Shown here: positions 26,275-35,216 of the stretch, piece by piece
Layout: the number at the start of each line of letters is the position of its first letter
Numbering within the stretch: the stretch's first letter is position 1
Source: Marinilabilia salmonicolor JCM 21150
GTDB lineage: Bacteria; Bacteroidota; Bacteroidia; Bacteroidales; Marinilabiliaceae
Length of the DNA stretch: 64,000 bases
Assembly: GCF_000259075.1 (NCBI RefSeq)
Contig: NZ_AJKI01000002.1
Location: 310,001 to 374,000, forward strand
Direction: 5' to 3'
Translations under genes and position numbers: made by a program
The notes under the pieces: model-generated
Seen by the model: the letters and a program-made list of their open reading frames with translations, nothing else
Told to the model about the DNA's origin: nothing
The model's database searches: none

Positions 26275-27711
26275 TTAAGGCTTTTCACCATTCAAATCCC
26301 TCAATCCTTTCAATTGTTTTTCTTTTTTAACCTGTCTGAGTTTTTTGGCAGTATTGGTATAATACTTATGTCCTGCAATAAAATTAATCTGCTTTTTATT
26401 CCATTCACCCTGCGAAAGGCTTCCATTTAACTGCTGAACCTCATTGTAAAGGTTATTGGAAACCGGCAGAAAATCGGATCTACCCAGATAATCGAGGTCA
26501 GCATCTTTCAAAATAGCTTCCAGATGGTTTCGCGGTTCAGCTTCCGGCCTGGTAACATTTATTAGCTGACAAACTTCTTCTATTTGCTCGTCGAGAAACC
26601 CATACAACTGCATAACTTCCCGGGCCAGATCTATACTGTAATCTTCATGATGATCTTTCTCTACCAGAAATCCTGTGTCGTGGAAGAGGGCAGCAGTTTT
26701 AAGCAACAACATCTCCTCTTCTCCGATTCCCTCTCCCCGTCCGATAATTTCCACTTGAGTCACTACATCCACAGTATGCTTCATATTGTGATAGGTTAGT
26801 TCTTCAGGTAATTCATTCTCCAGTCGATTCAAGACCGCTTCTTCCATATCGGTAAACCGGATGTGCTGTAATCGAATCCTGAACAATTCATTGGGTTGCT
26901 TTCCTTCACCATCAAGCGACAACTCCGGAAGTATTCCTCTCACAAAATACATATCTGTCTCCCCTTTATACTTCACAGGCATTTTCCCCCTGTACTCTCC
27001 CACAAAAAATTCATTAACCAATTGCCATGTTGTCCCGGAAATATTGATTTCTCCGGCAATTCCTGACGACTCCATCCGGCTGGCAATATTTACAGTATCA
27101 CCCCATATATCAAATGAAATTTTCTTCCGCCCTACCATGCCGGAGATGACCGGTCCGGTATGTATGCCAATACGAAGCTCCCAATACTCCTTATGCTCCA
27201 GCATTTTTACTTCGCGCAGTTGATTCATATAATTTTGCATTTCAATGGCTGCCAGAACAACTTCAATGGGGTTGGTGCTGTTCTTTACAGGCAACCCCCC
27301 TGCACACATATAAGCATCACCGATGGTTTTAATTTTTTCAATGCCATATTTCTCCACTATTGCATCAAAATGGAGGAAAAACTGATCAAGTTCATCAATC
27401 AGCATCTCCGGATTCAATTGTTCCACTATTCTTGTAAACCCTTGAATATCGGCAAACAAAACCGTTACTTTCTGATACTTTCTAGATTTCTTTTTAGGTC
27501 CCTGATGAGTATAAACGATAGAATCGGAATCATATTGTCCCTGGATGCGATGCGCTTTCTCCTTTACTTTCATTGCCAGTGCAACTCGTTCGGCGGTCAG
27601 AATCTCAACTCTGGTCTGAATATATCGACGAATCCAGAAAACCAATAAAATAATCATCAAAGCCCCAAGGGCCACCACAAACCACATATATGTCATCAGA
27701 AAGATTATCAT
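26275..27711 (-). CDS. Membrane adenylate cyclase fused to an HD domain
   Basis: A 478-residue protein with three parts. One N-terminal transmembrane helix spans about 5-27. A class III nucleotide cyclase domain (about 80-260) has metal Asp88 (FADIQGF) and Asp132 (GDAYM), the purine-specifying pair Lys128 and Asp201 (FDIWG) that predicts ATP over GTP, and transition-state Asn208 and Arg212. An HD-type phosphohydrolase domain (about 295-440) has His308, His344-Asp345 (LFHDTGF) and His354/His355. The fusion joins synthesis of cAMP with a metal phosphohydrolase whose substrate is unknown. The gene runs divergently from the universal stress protein gene. Confidence 0.9.
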   Translation of the reverse strand: MIIFLMTYMWFVVALGALMIILLVFWIRRYIQTRVEILTAERVALAMKVKEKAHRIQGQYDSDSIVYTHQGPKKKSRKYQKVTVLFADIQGFTRIVEQLNPEMLIDELDQFFLHFDAIVEKYGIEKIKTIGDAYMCAGGLPVKNSTNPIEVVLAAIEMQNYMNQLREVKMLEHKEYWELRIGIHTGPVISGMVGRKKISFDIWGDTVNIASRMESSGIAGEINISGTTWQLVNEFFVGEYRGKMPVKYKGETDMYFVRGILPELSLDGEGKQPNELFRIRLQHIRFTDMEEAVLNRLENELPEELTYHNMKHTVDVVTQVEIIGRGEGIGEEEMLLLKTAALFHDTGFLVEKDHHEDYSIDLAREVMQLYGFLDEQIEEVCQLINVTRPEAEPRNHLEAILKDADLDYLGRSDFLPVSNNLYNEVQQLNGSLSQGEWNKKQINFIAGHKYYTNTAKKLRQVKKEKQLKGLRDLNGEKP

Positions 27712-28144
27712 TCAATATATTTTCAGGTAATTACGCATGAAAAAGAAACCGGTTTCTATTTATCCTGCTTCAATCAAAAATTAAAAACCGTATCTGCAAC
27801 AATTTCAAACACGGCTTCGGAACAAATATACTTTAACAATTTACATAAACTGAAATATCATTTCAATAAACAGAAATACACCTTCCATATTTTTTTATCT
27901 TCCTGATTCTCATCGTAAAATTCAAACAGGCAATATTCGGCCGTCAAAAGGCGCGGGTTTCTATAAGTTTTTCCGGAAACAAGGAATAATAAAACACGCA
28001 AGCCGATTGCAATATAAAAAAAGTCCTCCAAATAGGACCATTAATCCACACTTTCATGCTATTCAAAAAAAAGCTTGAAAATCTTTAATGTTTCCAAAGA
28101 CAAAAATAGTATCTTTAACCGTTGAATTTGAATCAAACCGACAC
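27712..28144. other. Divergent gap between cyclase and USP genes
   Basis: About 430 bp with no gene. It should contain divergent promoters; TATCTTTA at 28110-28117 is a -7-like box for the USP gene. I see no structured RNA. Confidence 0.4.
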
Positions 28145-28978
28145 ATGGAAAGTTTAATGCACAGTATTCTGGTCCCTTACGACTTCACCGAAGTTACCTT
28201 TAATGCTGCGGCTCATGCTGTAAATCTTTCAAAAGTCCTGAATACCAATATCACATTATTGCATATTGTAAAAAAGGACTCTGAGATACAGGAAGCTGAA
28301 AAAAAGTTAAAGGAAGATGCTTCCAAAGTCGAAAAAAAGTTGGGAGTAAAACCTGAGATTCTTGTAAAAGAAGGAACAATCTTCAAAACCATCAACGAAG
28401 TCTCCGAAGAGCTGGAGAGTGCTCTTGTGGTCATGGGAACCCATGGGATGAAAGGAATGCAGAAATTGACCGGCAGTTGGGCCCTCAAAGTGATTGTCGG
28501 TTCCAGAGTTCCTTTTTTGGTTGTTCAGGAACCCCCTCAGAAGAACGATTATACAAAAATTGTCTTTCCGGTTGATTTCAAATCTGAAAATAAAGAAAAA
28601 CTCCGTTGGGCAGAGTACATGTCGCGGTTTTTTAAAACCAAAGTATTTCTGTTCTCCTCTACCTCCAAAGATGGTGCGGTAGATGGACGAACCAAAGCCA
28701 ATGTGGTATTTTGCAAGAATTTTCTTGAAGAAAAAAGCATTGACTATGAGCTGATTTTGTCAAAACACAAAGCATCCTTTTCTCAGGAAACTGTGGATTT
28801 TGCAAAAAACAATCAGGCCGATCTCATCATCATTATGACTACCCGCGATATTGCATTCCATGACTACGTTCTCGGAGCACAAGAACAATACATCATTGCC
28901 AATAGTGCTAAAGTTCCTGTGATGGTTATTAACCCTCGAACCGACCTTATGAAATACGGATATGGAGGAGGATTTTAA
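28145..28978 (+). CDS. Tandem universal stress protein
   Basis: A 277-residue cytosolic protein with two UspA domains. The first starts SILVPYDFTEV and keeps the ATP-binding signature GTHGMKG...GS (MGTHGMKGMQKLTG then VGS). The second starts KIVFPVDFKSENK and has a degenerate signature (TTRDIAFHDYVLG). The frame extends to 28088, but the earlier residues lie over a promoter-like TATCTTTA box, so the ATG at 28145 was chosen; the ATG at 28157 is also possible. A terminator follows at 29006. Confidence 0.88.
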   Translation: MESLMHSILVPYDFTEVTFNAAAHAVNLSKVLNTNITLLHIVKKDSEIQEAEKKLKEDASKVEKKLGVKPEILVKEGTIFKTINEVSEELESALVVMGTHGMKGMQKLTGSWALKVIVGSRVPFLVVQEPPQKNDYTKIVFPVDFKSENKEKLRWAEYMSRFFKTKVFLFSSTSKDGAVDGRTKANVVFCKNFLEEKSIDYELILSKHKASFSQETVDFAKNNQADLIIIMTTRDIAFHDYVLGAQEQYIIANSAKVPVMVINPRTDLMKYGYGGGF

Positions 28979-29005
28979 AATTTTAAGGTTATGATACTTC
29001 AATAA

Positions 29006-29040
29006 AGGCTGTCTCTCAATTTATGGGGCAGCCTTTTTCT
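29006..29040 (+). terminator. Terminator of the USP gene
   Basis: AGGCTG...CAGCCT stem with inner G-U pairs and a short loop, followed by TTTTT. Confidence 0.75.
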
Positions 29041-29116
29041 ATATAGGCTCAACGCCCCTGTTTTACAGACTCTATATACAATTCAATGAACAGATTTTAA
29101 AGAAGCCCCGAACCTC

Positions 29117-29357
29117 TCTATTTTTTTGTATTTTCGCACAAGAGAGTATTAACCTGATATCTTCAGGAATCATTGTGATGAGATGATCAAATATCAAGAA
29201 ATTTAGGCAACCGCAAACAAAACTGATGAGTGGAAGAGTGAACTATTCCCAAATCAATTTTATCAAGGACGTTCACTTTTCGAAGGTCGTTGATCACCAG
29301 AGTAAATAATTTATGAATAAAACAGGTTAAGTAACAATACATCTATAAAACCGGATC
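29117..29357 (+). promoter_or_regulatory. Promoter-like box and long leader before rdgB
   Basis: A TATTTTCG box near 29128-29135 is followed by about 220 nt with no ORF before the rdgB start. The leader contains CCTGA/TCAGG and GTGAAC/GTTCAC pairings and the short motifs ATCAAGA and GGCAACC. These are reminiscent of parts of SAM-I riboswitches, but the other conserved parts are missing. Confidence 0.3.
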
Positions 29358-29945
29358 ATGGAACTTATTTTTGCCACAAACAATCAACATAAAGCACTAG
29401 AAATAAAGAGCCTTTTGGGCAAAAGCATGAACATTAAATCTCTGTCTGATCTGAATTTTACGGACGAAATTCCTGAAACCGGGAAAACACTCGAGGAAAA
29501 TGCTCTGCAAAAAGCCCGGTTTGTTCATCAACGATGGGGCAAAAACTGCTTTGCTGATGACACCGGACTCGAGGTTGATACATTGAACGGCGCTCCCGGT
29601 GTTCTTTCAGCACGATATGCCGGAGAAGAAAAAAACAGTGCGGCAAACATTCGGAAATTGCTAAAAAAACTAGAAGGACAAAACAACCGGAAAGCAAGAT
29701 TCAGAACCGTAATTGCCCTCATCATTGATGAAAAGGAGATGCTTTTCGAAGGGGTAGTGGAAGGTAGGATTCTTGAAAACCCGAAAGGAAAAGACGGATT
29801 TGGTTACGACCCTGTATTTAAACCCAACGAAGCGGATCTTTCTTTCGCTCAAATGCCCCTGGCTGAAAAAAACCTCATCAGCCATCGGGCAAGAGCCATG
29901 AAAAAACTAACTGATTTTCTTAACAATTACGCCGAAGACCTTTAA
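29358..29945 (+). CDS. rdgB: Non-canonical purine NTP pyrophosphatase (RdgB/HAM1)
   Basis: A 195-residue ITPase-family enzyme that hydrolyses XTP, ITP and dITP to monophosphates and so keeps deaminated purines out of nucleic acids. Visible signatures are FATNNQHKALEI at the N-terminus, FADDTGLEVDTLNGAPGVLSA around the catalytic Asp, GFGYDPVF, and the ISHRARAM end. It is cytosolic. The porZ-like gene starts 10 bp downstream, so the two are likely co-transcribed. Confidence 0.96.
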   Translation: MELIFATNNQHKALEIKSLLGKSMNIKSLSDLNFTDEIPETGKTLEENALQKARFVHQRWGKNCFADDTGLEVDTLNGAPGVLSARYAGEEKNSAANIRKLLKKLEGQNNRKARFRTVIALIIDEKEMLFEGVVEGRILENPKGKDGFGYDPVFKPNEADLSFAQMPLAEKNLISHRARAMKKLTDFLNNYAEDL

Positions 29946-29955
29946 TAGGAAAAAG

Positions 29956-32358
29956 ATGATACGAGCTATATATTTTTTGTTGGTGAGTTTATTGTTGGTG
30001 TTTTCAACCAATGCCAGGAGCGCTGAACAATGGAAAACCTACTACTCCTACAAGAACTGCTTTGATGTGGTTGAGTCCGCTGATTTTTTCATTGGGGCAA
30101 CACGGCTGGGGCTTATTTATTTCCACAAGGAAACCTCTTCGATAAGCATAAAAAACAAAAACAAGGGACTGTCCGACTCAGGCATATCCGCCATTATGGC
30201 AAGTCCTCATAATAATACAGTTTTGCTGGGTTATGAAAACGGAAACATAGATATTATATCGGACGGAAAAGTCTTCAATATTCCTGACCTGAAAATTGAA
30301 AATCTTTCAACCAGCAAACAAATAAATCATTTTCTCTCCTTTAACAACCGCGTGTTTGTAAGCACTGACTTTGGAATTCTGGAACTCGACCTGGAAAAGA
30401 GAGAAATTGCCACGACGCTGATAATCGGGGACGATGCCTCTTTTCTTAAGGTATCCAAAACGACCATAAAGGAAGATTCCATCTATGCGGCCACAGAAAA
30501 AGGGATGCTCGCAGCAAACATCAACTCCGGTGAATTGGCCTTTTACAGGAACTGGAAAAGAATCTCTCAATCTGATAACTCTTTTTGTGACGTAACATCC
30601 ACTAAAAATGTAATTTTGGGAGTTCGCGGTGAAAAAGGAGCTACCTGCAACCTTATATCATTCTCTTCAGCCGGACAAACAACGATAGGAAGTTTTGGAA
30701 GATTCTACAACTTATTCTCCACCGCCGAAGAGATCTTCCTCGCCTCACGCGACAGAATAACCATCCTGGATGAATCACTCCAAATCACCACTCATATTGA
30801 CTCAATCCGGATTACCCCGGGAGAATATCATCATCCTTCATTTCGAAAAGCATTGAAAGGAAGCAATAATCAACTCTGGCTTGCTGACTGGGAAGGAGGC
30901 CTGTACTTCCAAAAAAGTGAAAACCTATACGAACAATTATTGCCCGACGGGCCTGCAAGCAATAACATTTATGATGTTGTCAAAACAAAAGATGCCCTTT
31001 GGACCATACCGGGAGGTTTTGGTGCATTGTTCGAAAATATATGGCGTGCCCCTGAAGTTTCCATCCTGAACAACGGCCAGTGGACCATATTTAACCGAAG
31101 CAACACGAAGGAATTTGAATCCTCAAATTCCAGAGATCTTATCAACATATCTGTAAACCCGCAGAATCACAATAATGTTTTTATCGCTTCATGGGGAAAC
31201 GGCTTTTATGAGTTTGACAAAAACGAAAATGGCACCTATTATCTGAAAAATCATTTTGTGGAAAACAACAGTGAGCTGCACAATTTCCCAACCACTCCGA
31301 TGGACAGATATACCCGCGTATGGGCAATGGAATTTGATCAGAACGGATATATGTTTATTACCAACTCAGAAGTGGATGAACAAATAGTTGTTTACAACCC
31401 TGAGGACAGTGAATGGACCTATTACAACTATGGCACCCTCGCAACAGACTGGAACAAAACTGCAGATATTCTCATTGACGAATACCATCAGAAATGGGTT
31501 TACATTGTGCACGGTCCTGCAAGAGGACTGTTTGTCTTTGACGATAACAAAACGCCCATGAATGAATCGGATGACCGATACCGGGGCGTCATTGACCCCT
31601 CAACCGATCCGGATCCGAGAAATGCAGGGCTCATGGAGTTGTGGGACGAAAACGGCGAATCACTTACCAACTATGTTTACTGTTTTGCCAAAGATAAAAA
31701 CGGCTACATATGGATTGGAACCGATCTTGGTGTGCTGGTGCAATATGATCCCGGAAATATCTTTAACAAAGAGAAACCGGTCTTTTCGAGAATAAAAGTG
31801 CCCCGCAATGATGGTACAGGATTGGCCGATTATTTGCTTGAAGGACAAAGGATCACTGCCATTGCTGATGACGGAGCTAACCGAAAATACATCGGCACCG
31901 AAGGTACAGGTCTTTACATTATTTCTGAAGATGGTTTGAAAACCGTTGAACACCACACCACCACCAACAGCCCTTTACCTTCTGACAATATCTCCAACAT
32001 TTTTATTGACGAGGAAAGTGGTGAGGTTTTTATCGCGACCAACGAAGGACTTATCAGTTTATTGGGTGAGGCCACACAGGGCGAAAATAATTTCAGTGAA
32101 GTATATGTTTATCCCAATCCGGTGCGCCCCCAGCATGAAGGCAATATCACAATTACCGGATTGATGAACAGAACCACCGTTAAAATCACAGATACTGCCG
32201 GAAACCTGGTTTATGAAACCATCTCTCTTGGCGGCCAAGCCCTTTGGAATGGAAGAAACCTGAGAGGTGAAAAAGTTAAACCCGGAATTTATGTCGTTTT
32301 TCTAAGTACAGGGAATGGTTCCATGAGTGAATTCACTAAAATTGCTTTTGTCAGATAA
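29956..32358 (+). CDS. porZ: PorZ-like beta-propeller protein with T9SS sorting domain
   Basis: An 800-residue secreted protein. The signal peptide is MIRAIYFLLVSLLLVFSTNARS. An N-terminal PorZ-type propeller region starts QWKTYYSYKNC. Many two-component-regulator-propeller blades follow (NGYIWIGTDLGVL, RKYIGTEGTGLYI, GEVFIATNEGLISL). The C-terminal type A T9SS domain (about 715-800) has VYPNPVRP, LMNRTTVKITDTAGN and GIYVVFLSTG. In Porphyromonas gingivalis, PorZ delivers A-LPS to the T9SS attachment complex. The layout fits well, but no other por genes are adjacent. Confidence 0.85.
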   Translation: MIRAIYFLLVSLLLVFSTNARSAEQWKTYYSYKNCFDVVESADFFIGATRLGLIYFHKETSSISIKNKNKGLSDSGISAIMASPHNNTVLLGYENGNIDIISDGKVFNIPDLKIENLSTSKQINHFLSFNNRVFVSTDFGILELDLEKREIATTLIIGDDASFLKVSKTTIKEDSIYAATEKGMLAANINSGELAFYRNWKRISQSDNSFCDVTSTKNVILGVRGEKGATCNLISFSSAGQTTIGSFGRFYNLFSTAEEIFLASRDRITILDESLQITTHIDSIRITPGEYHHPSFRKALKGSNNQLWLADWEGGLYFQKSENLYEQLLPDGPASNNIYDVVKTKDALWTIPGGFGALFENIWRAPEVSILNNGQWTIFNRSNTKEFESSNSRDLINISVNPQNHNNVFIASWGNGFYEFDKNENGTYYLKNHFVENNSELHNFPTTPMDRYTRVWAMEFDQNGYMFITNSEVDEQIVVYNPEDSEWTYYNYGTLATDWNKTADILIDEYHQKWVYIVHGPARGLFVFDDNKTPMNESDDRYRGVIDPSTDPDPRNAGLMELWDENGESLTNYVYCFAKDKNGYIWIGTDLGVLVQYDPGNIFNKEKPVFSRIKVPRNDGTGLADYLLEGQRITAIADDGANRKYIGTEGTGLYIISEDGLKTVEHHTTTNSPLPSDNISNIFIDEESGEVFIATNEGLISLLGEATQGENNFSEVYVYPNPVRPQHEGNITITGLMNRTTVKITDTAGNLVYETISLGGQALWNGRNLRGEKVKPGIYVVFLSTGNGSMSEFTKIAFVR

Positions 32359-32379
32359 TTGTAAAACACAAAAAACTGA

Positions 32380-35121
32380 ATGATGTCGAAACAAAAACTG
32401 GGTATTTTTAGTGGAATTTTAGTTTTTGCAGCAATCATTGTTGCGGTATTTTGGAATTTATACAGACATCAGTCTTACAATGAGGGCAACACTATTGACG
32501 CTGTACCCGCCGACGCTGCCATTCTGATAAAAATTAACGATACAGAATCCTTTGCCGGTTATCTAATCAACAAAATCGATTATAAGGAAGAACTCCTTGC
32601 TTTTGAAAGTCTTACGGAATTATATAAGATTCTTAACTACACCGATTCGGCAGCATTTTTTTCTGAAAAATCAGGAAAAGAATTATTGAATTCTCCGGTA
32701 TATTTGTCGTATAGCAAAATCGGAAAAGAGACCATTGCTCCGGTTTTTCACTTTTCTGTGGTTCACAAAAGTCATCAAAGTCAGTTAAAAGGCTGGATCG
32801 ACCAACGCCTGGCAGGAAAAAGAAATTATACCGGTTTTACCATCTATGAAGTTAAACCCAGCAATGATTCTGAACGCAATCTTTTTGCCACTTTCCAAAA
32901 TGGAATCCTTTCTGTCAGCCCTTCTTCGTTACTGATTGAAGCCTCCATCCGACAACAACAATCAGGCATCTCACTTGCTGAAGATAAATCGTTTACTTCC
33001 CTTCAAAAAACCATCAGCAATAATGCCGACGGGTCTGTTTTTATCAATTTTGACAACCTTGCTGATTTTGCTGAGCCGTTCCTGTCTCCGGGAAATAAAG
33101 ATATTGCTGCATTTATTGCAAAAGCCGCAAGATGGAGTGCTCTTGACTTCCATTTCAAAAAAGATGGCTTAATGATCAATGGCTTTCTGAGTCCTCGTCG
33201 GGACAGGGACTTTATCTCCCTGTTTTCAGGGGTAGAACCCCGGCGCTCAACTCTGGATCAGATCCTCCCGTCAGACACCAAAATTTTTACCGGATACAAT
33301 TTTTCAGACAAACAACAATTCATTCGAAACTTTAAAAAGCATCTGTCAACCACTGATAAAGCGGGAAAAATTCAAACCCTGGATAAAGCTTTTGAAAATA
33401 AAACCGGCAAATCATATGTGGAATCCTTTTTTGAAGTTCTGGATGGTGAAATGGCTTTTGCCTGTTCCAATTACAATGCAAGCAATCCGAAAGAGGGACG
33501 TTTTATCGTTTTCCGCACCAAGGGACAATCAGCCACCCTTCCGGTTCTTACAAAATTCCAGAATTACCATAATGTTTCCTCACAACCAGTAAAGAAGTAC
33601 CATGTGGATGAGTCCACATGGTTTCCCATATACAGTGGGTTTGAAGGAGAACTCAACAGCATGATCTGGTCTGAATTGTTTCCGGATTTACCCATGAAGT
33701 ATTTTTCCTTTTACCGGAATTATCTGGTATTTGCAGAAAGTGAAAAAACACTGGAGTCGTTCCTATATAATAATGTACTCCACCGAACCCTTGAAAGTCA
33801 TCCATACTATTCCTCCTTCACCGAGAACTTTTCTTATGAAGAAAATTTTCTGCTTTTTGCAGAAATTCCGCATATTTTCTCTTTTATAGGCAAAAATCTG
33901 AATGCTTCCAGATTTCACCCCACCAATGAACAACAAAAAATTCTTTTCAATTTTTACGCAGCAGGCCTTCAACTATCCAACAATTCAGGTCTGAGTTATA
34001 CCACTATGTACGCCAAACATGCTCCCCATCGGGACAAAGAGCCCAGAACCATTTGGCAAAGCCGCATCGACTCAATGGTTTCCATAAAACCTGCACTTGT
34101 TGACAACCATTACACTCAGGAAAAAGAAATTATGGTTCAGGATGCCTCCAACAATCTGTACCTGATAAATAATATGGGGCGAATACTTTGGAAAAAACCA
34201 CTGGACGGGCCTGTATTGAGCGAAATATATCAAATAGATTATTATCGAAACAACAAACTTCAATACCTGTTTAATACGCCGGACAAGCTCTATTTGCTGG
34301 ATCGGAATGGAAATCACGTGGCCAAATACCCCTTTACACTTCCGGCTAAAGCTTCCTGCGGTTTATCGGTTTTTGATTACGATAACAACCGCGATTACCG
34401 GGTGTTTTTACCCTTAAACGACCGAAAGGTCTATCTTTTTGACAAAACCGGAGACCGGGTTTCAGGATGGAACATTCCTCAAACAGAGGGAATTGTTCGT
34501 CAGCCGGTTCAGTTTTATCGTAGCAGCGGAAAAGACTACATCATTTTTAGCGATAAATACCGCAATTACATCATGGATCGGAGGGGAAATCACCGGGTAA
34601 CCCCTCAAAAGAGTTTTGTCCGTAATGAACAAAGTCCATTTTTTCTGGAATATCCCGATTCCGAAAAAACAGCTCTTGTAACCACTACAACGGATGGCAG
34701 CCTGGCTAAAATATTCCTGCCCTCGGGAAAAACAGTGGTTAATAACGCCACAAAAACAGAAAACCAAAGCCATTCAATGGTTCTGTTGCATCAAAACAAT
34801 CCCAAATATGTGTTCATCACACCTCATCAATTAACGATTTACAACTCCGGAATGAAAAAAACGGAGGTAACAGAATTGGACAAAGAAATTCAAACCATCG
34901 GGGATGTTTACAAATTTTCGGCTTCCGACCATAAAATAGGACTGATAAGCAAAGATGCTTCCCGTATCTATTTATTCAATAGTGACGGAACCCTGTACAA
35001 AGGTTTTCCGTTAAAAGGAACATCCAGATTTTCCATCGGATTTCTTAAATCATCAGCATACAGATTTAATTTGATTACAGGAGGAGAAAACAATTACATC
35101 TACAATTACAGAGTGGAATAA
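32380..35121 (+). CDS. Large anchored periplasmic protein of unknown function
   Basis: A 913-residue protein with an N-terminal transmembrane anchor (about 8-25, GIFSGILVFAAIIVAVFW). The middle part (about 40-570) starts AVPADAAILIKINDTESF, similar in style to DUF3352-type proteins. The C-terminal third (about 580-910) looks like a PQQ-type propeller (NLYLINNMGRILWKKPL, KLYLLDRNGNHVAKYPF, RIYLFNSDGTLYKGFP). I do not recognise a named family with certainty. It follows the porZ-like gene by 21 bp in the same direction, so a role in envelope maturation next to PorZ is possible. Confidence 0.75.
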   Translation: MMSKQKLGIFSGILVFAAIIVAVFWNLYRHQSYNEGNTIDAVPADAAILIKINDTESFAGYLINKIDYKEELLAFESLTELYKILNYTDSAAFFSEKSGKELLNSPVYLSYSKIGKETIAPVFHFSVVHKSHQSQLKGWIDQRLAGKRNYTGFTIYEVKPSNDSERNLFATFQNGILSVSPSSLLIEASIRQQQSGISLAEDKSFTSLQKTISNNADGSVFINFDNLADFAEPFLSPGNKDIAAFIAKAARWSALDFHFKKDGLMINGFLSPRRDRDFISLFSGVEPRRSTLDQILPSDTKIFTGYNFSDKQQFIRNFKKHLSTTDKAGKIQTLDKAFENKTGKSYVESFFEVLDGEMAFACSNYNASNPKEGRFIVFRTKGQSATLPVLTKFQNYHNVSSQPVKKYHVDESTWFPIYSGFEGELNSMIWSELFPDLPMKYFSFYRNYLVFAESEKTLESFLYNNVLHRTLESHPYYSSFTENFSYEENFLLFAEIPHIFSFIGKNLNASRFHPTNEQQKILFNFYAAGLQLSNNSGLSYTTMYAKHAPHRDKEPRTIWQSRIDSMVSIKPALVDNHYTQEKEIMVQDASNNLYLINNMGRILWKKPLDGPVLSEIYQIDYYRNNKLQYLFNTPDKLYLLDRNGNHVAKYPFTLPAKASCGLSVFDYDNNRDYRVFLPLNDRKVYLFDKTGDRVSGWNIPQTEGIVRQPVQFYRSSGKDYIIFSDKYRNYIMDRRGNHRVTPQKSFVRNEQSPFFLEYPDSEKTALVTTTTDGSLAKIFLPSGKTVVNNATKTENQSHSMVLLHQNNPKYVFITPHQLTIYNSGMKKTEVTELDKEIQTIGDVYKFSASDHKIGLISKDASRIYLFNSDGTLYKGFPLKGTSRFSIGFLKSSAYRFNLITGGENNYIYNYRVE

Positions 35122-35216
35122 TCGTATCCTTCAGATTTTTATATATTTTTGCCCTGCCCATGTACCCGTAAATGAGTACAAAACCCAAAAAACAAAATCT
35201 ATTACAAACAAAGATA

